Source: Candolleomyces eurysporus
Taxonomy: Eukaryota > Basidiomycota > Agaricomycetes > Agaricales > Psathyrellaceae
Direction of reading: 5' to 3'
Length of the DNA stretch: 18,404 nucleotides
Assembly: GCA_027579435.1 (NCBI GenBank)
Contig: JANBPK010001162.1
Span: 1 to 18,404, forward strand
The notes beneath the pieces are model-generated. The model saw nothing but the letters and a program-made list of their open reading frames with translations, did no database searches and had not been told where the DNA came from. This document shows positions 16,894-18,404 of this stretch, in pieces. Position numbers and translations under genes: made by a program. Numbering within the stretch: the first letter of the stretch is position 1; each line of letters opens with the position of its first letter.

Positions 16894-17710
16894 CGCTACG
16901 CGATTTCGAGACCACACCGAACTGGCTCCGGATTCGCGGTCATAATTCGCCGGAAATGTGAGTGCAGCGAGCAATTCAGATATACGAAGCACTTAACAAG
17001 CATCTCCATCTCTCACACCCACCTCTTTACGAAAGATTTGACAGGTCACCCTTTCAAACTGAAACATCGCTGTGATCCGCTCTGTCACCAGCGTCTAGCC
17101 AATGCTCGCTGGCCTGGCGATTCTGGAGATGATGGCGAAGACAGCGACGAACTCGACTTTGAGCTCGAAGAGGAGCTTCAAGCACTCTTCGAGGGGCCGT
17201 CGAAATACCCTGAGCAAGCAAGTGCCAAAGGTACGCAGGCGTTATCTCTTTCGTTCCTAGATCTTTCCTCCTAAAATCGTTATTAGATCAGAACATGAAC
17301 GACCTGGTGGGCCTAGAACGAAAACTCGTGGAAAGCGGAGGGGCTTCCATATTGCTACTGCTGCGGGTGTCAGCAACGAGGTTTATCGTGATCTCTTGGT
17401 GTGTTCCTCATTTCACTCTCTCGAGACGGAATGCTTGAGCGACCCTTTTTATAGCCGACGGCTCGGAAAGGCTGGATCTTTTTGGCATCAAGTTCAAGGA
17501 CACTTTCAGCCAACGAGAGCTCCTCAGAAAGTGCCAAGTAATGTCTCCTTATGTACGTTAATTACCACTTCATCCTCCAATATCCACATCAGCAGTCATC
17601 AATATTTGATTTCGATCCCCAGACGACCGAGAACTTCCCCGAGATCATACAAAATGTCGGTATCGTCATTTAGGGCTCGTCGACGCGCTTACCCAGTACC
17701 GCTTCAGCAA
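16878..17710 (+). pseudogene. Exon-like pieces of an unrecognised gene downstream of NLR-C
   Basis: Several coding-like pieces follow one another on the plus strand. LTLRDFETTPNWLRIRGHNS runs to a TGA at 16959-16961, and the same frame continues as VQRAIQIYEALNKHLHLSHP and PPLYERFD. Another frame gives GHPFKLKHRCDPLCHQRL (about 17044-17098), a highly acidic segment and EQASAK. An intron with donor gtacgc at 17231 and acceptor cag at 17291 keeps the frame into a basic stretch (GPRTKTRGKRRGF) and HIATAAGVSNEVY. A later piece reads DGSERLDLFGIKFKDTFSQR (about 17456-17515). An acidic segment followed by a basic patch suggests a nuclear protein. I cannot name the family. Frame changes and the internal stop suggest decay, though some could be missed introns. 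Confidence 0.4.
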
Positions 17711-18404
17711 TAAGTGTACTGGTAAATCATCCCCGAATTCCACTGGCTATGGCTTATCTCTGTATCCATCTTCAAACTACGCTACATTTGTTTCAGATCT
17801 GCACCCACACCCTATCCCGCTCTCCCTGTATATGTTTCCTGAAATTATAATACCTGGATTATACTGTGATATTTCGTGGGTTACCAGGCAACTACGCCCG
17901 GAGATGCGGTGGTAATGCCATGTGCATGAACCTGGAAATGCATTGGGAACTCTAGTGATACTAACATGGAAATCAACTGGTCGCCCCTGAGCATAATTGC
18001 CTGGAAAGGACGGGGAGATTCGCTTCCAATGTTTGAGAAAATTTCCCGTAGCAAGCCCAGACTTTGGACCTGGTCGAATATCTCTGGATATTCTCTGGAT
18101 AATTGTGGGCTTTCCAGAAAAAAGTCCGGTATATCCAGAGAAATTATGTGGAAAGTCCAGGGACGTCGACCAGGACAAGATTCAGTGTCAAGGTCTTCCA
18201 ATTCTCTCGTTTCAGACCCTTGGTTGCCTAACTAGAATTTTTCCATGACTATGCAGATACAAGCAAGTAAAAAANGTTCCTTGACCTATACCATGACTCG
18301 GAAGGCTATTTTCATCATACCTTACAGCTGGTTGCATATCGATAGACCAGAATCGGCCACGCTCCCCTTTTGATATTTGTTTATCTGTGGAGCGTACAAA
18401 TAAA
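17711..18404. other. Non-coding terminal region with inverted repeats
   Basis: No supported gene. Short inverted arms are visible: ccaggcaa at 17884-17891 pairs with ttgcctgg at 17997-18004, and tctctggatat near 18080 pairs with atatccagaga near 18130. The tggaaa and ccaga words recur. This may be a decayed small transposon or structured intergenic DNA. One N is at about 18275. Confidence 0.35.

Noticed and set aside
1..18404. Bacterial-type features: operons, CRISPR array, ribosome binding sites, phage genes
   Set aside because: Spliced genes with short GT-AG introns and eukaryotic families show this is fungal nuclear DNA. No regular spaced repeat was seen.
1..18404. tRNA or rRNA genes
   Set aside because: No cloverleaf with A and B boxes and no rRNA-like stretch was recognised by eye; a tRNAscan run would be decisive.

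Overview
The window looks like nuclear DNA of a filamentous basidiomycete, most likely an Agaricomycete. Coding regions are split by short GT-AG introns (about 49-95 bp), G+C is moderate, and the gene set includes a minimal NACHT-ATPase (NLR-like) family, a mitochondrial tRNA-modification GTPase (MSS1/GTPBP3/MnmE family) and an ergosterol 3-keto-steroid reductase (ERG27 family). Exon models below were assembled by hand from splice signals and reading-frame continuity. No transcript or homology search was available.

Layout. Positions 1-852 hold the 3' end of a first NACHT gene (NLR-A), followed by a decayed tandem copy of its last two exons (877-1240). At 1740-3830 lies a broken copy of the MSS1-type GTPase gene (lost ATG, nonsense codon, 207-bp loss over the G4 motif, two frameshifts, lost stop). 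Positions 3831-7264 are gene-poor. They carry a duplicated block of about 1 kb (4385-5365 and 5687-6640, offset 1302 bp) with a retroelement-like C-terminal fragment on the plus strand and an LRR/F-box-like relic on the minus strand, then another minus-strand relic. A second NACHT gene (NLR-B, 7478-9530, four exons, about 608 aa) appears intact and is followed in the same direction by an apparently intact seven-exon MSS1-type gene (10184-12444, 617 aa). ERG27 lies convergently on the minus strand (13037-14450), complete except that its expected initiator reads ACG. A third NACHT gene (NLR-C, 14997-16893) matches NLR-B closely from its promoter through about 443 residues, then runs into unrelated sequence. 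Positions 16878-17710 hold exon-like pieces of an unrecognised gene, and 17711-18404 appears non-coding with inverted repeats.

How it fits together. The main structure is a segmental duplication of an [NLR + MSS1] cassette (1 to about 3960 against about 8707-12590), plus a third NLR copy without the GTPase. One GTPase copy is functional-looking and the other is dead. The NLRs vary at their 3' ends (tandem exon duplication in A, tail replacement in C) while their promoter, N-terminus and NACHT core stay alike. This fits birth-and-death evolution of a fungal NLR family beside housekeeping genes. I see no clear new multi-gene system; the strongest leads are the cassette duplication, the NLR tail changes and the ERG27 start codon.
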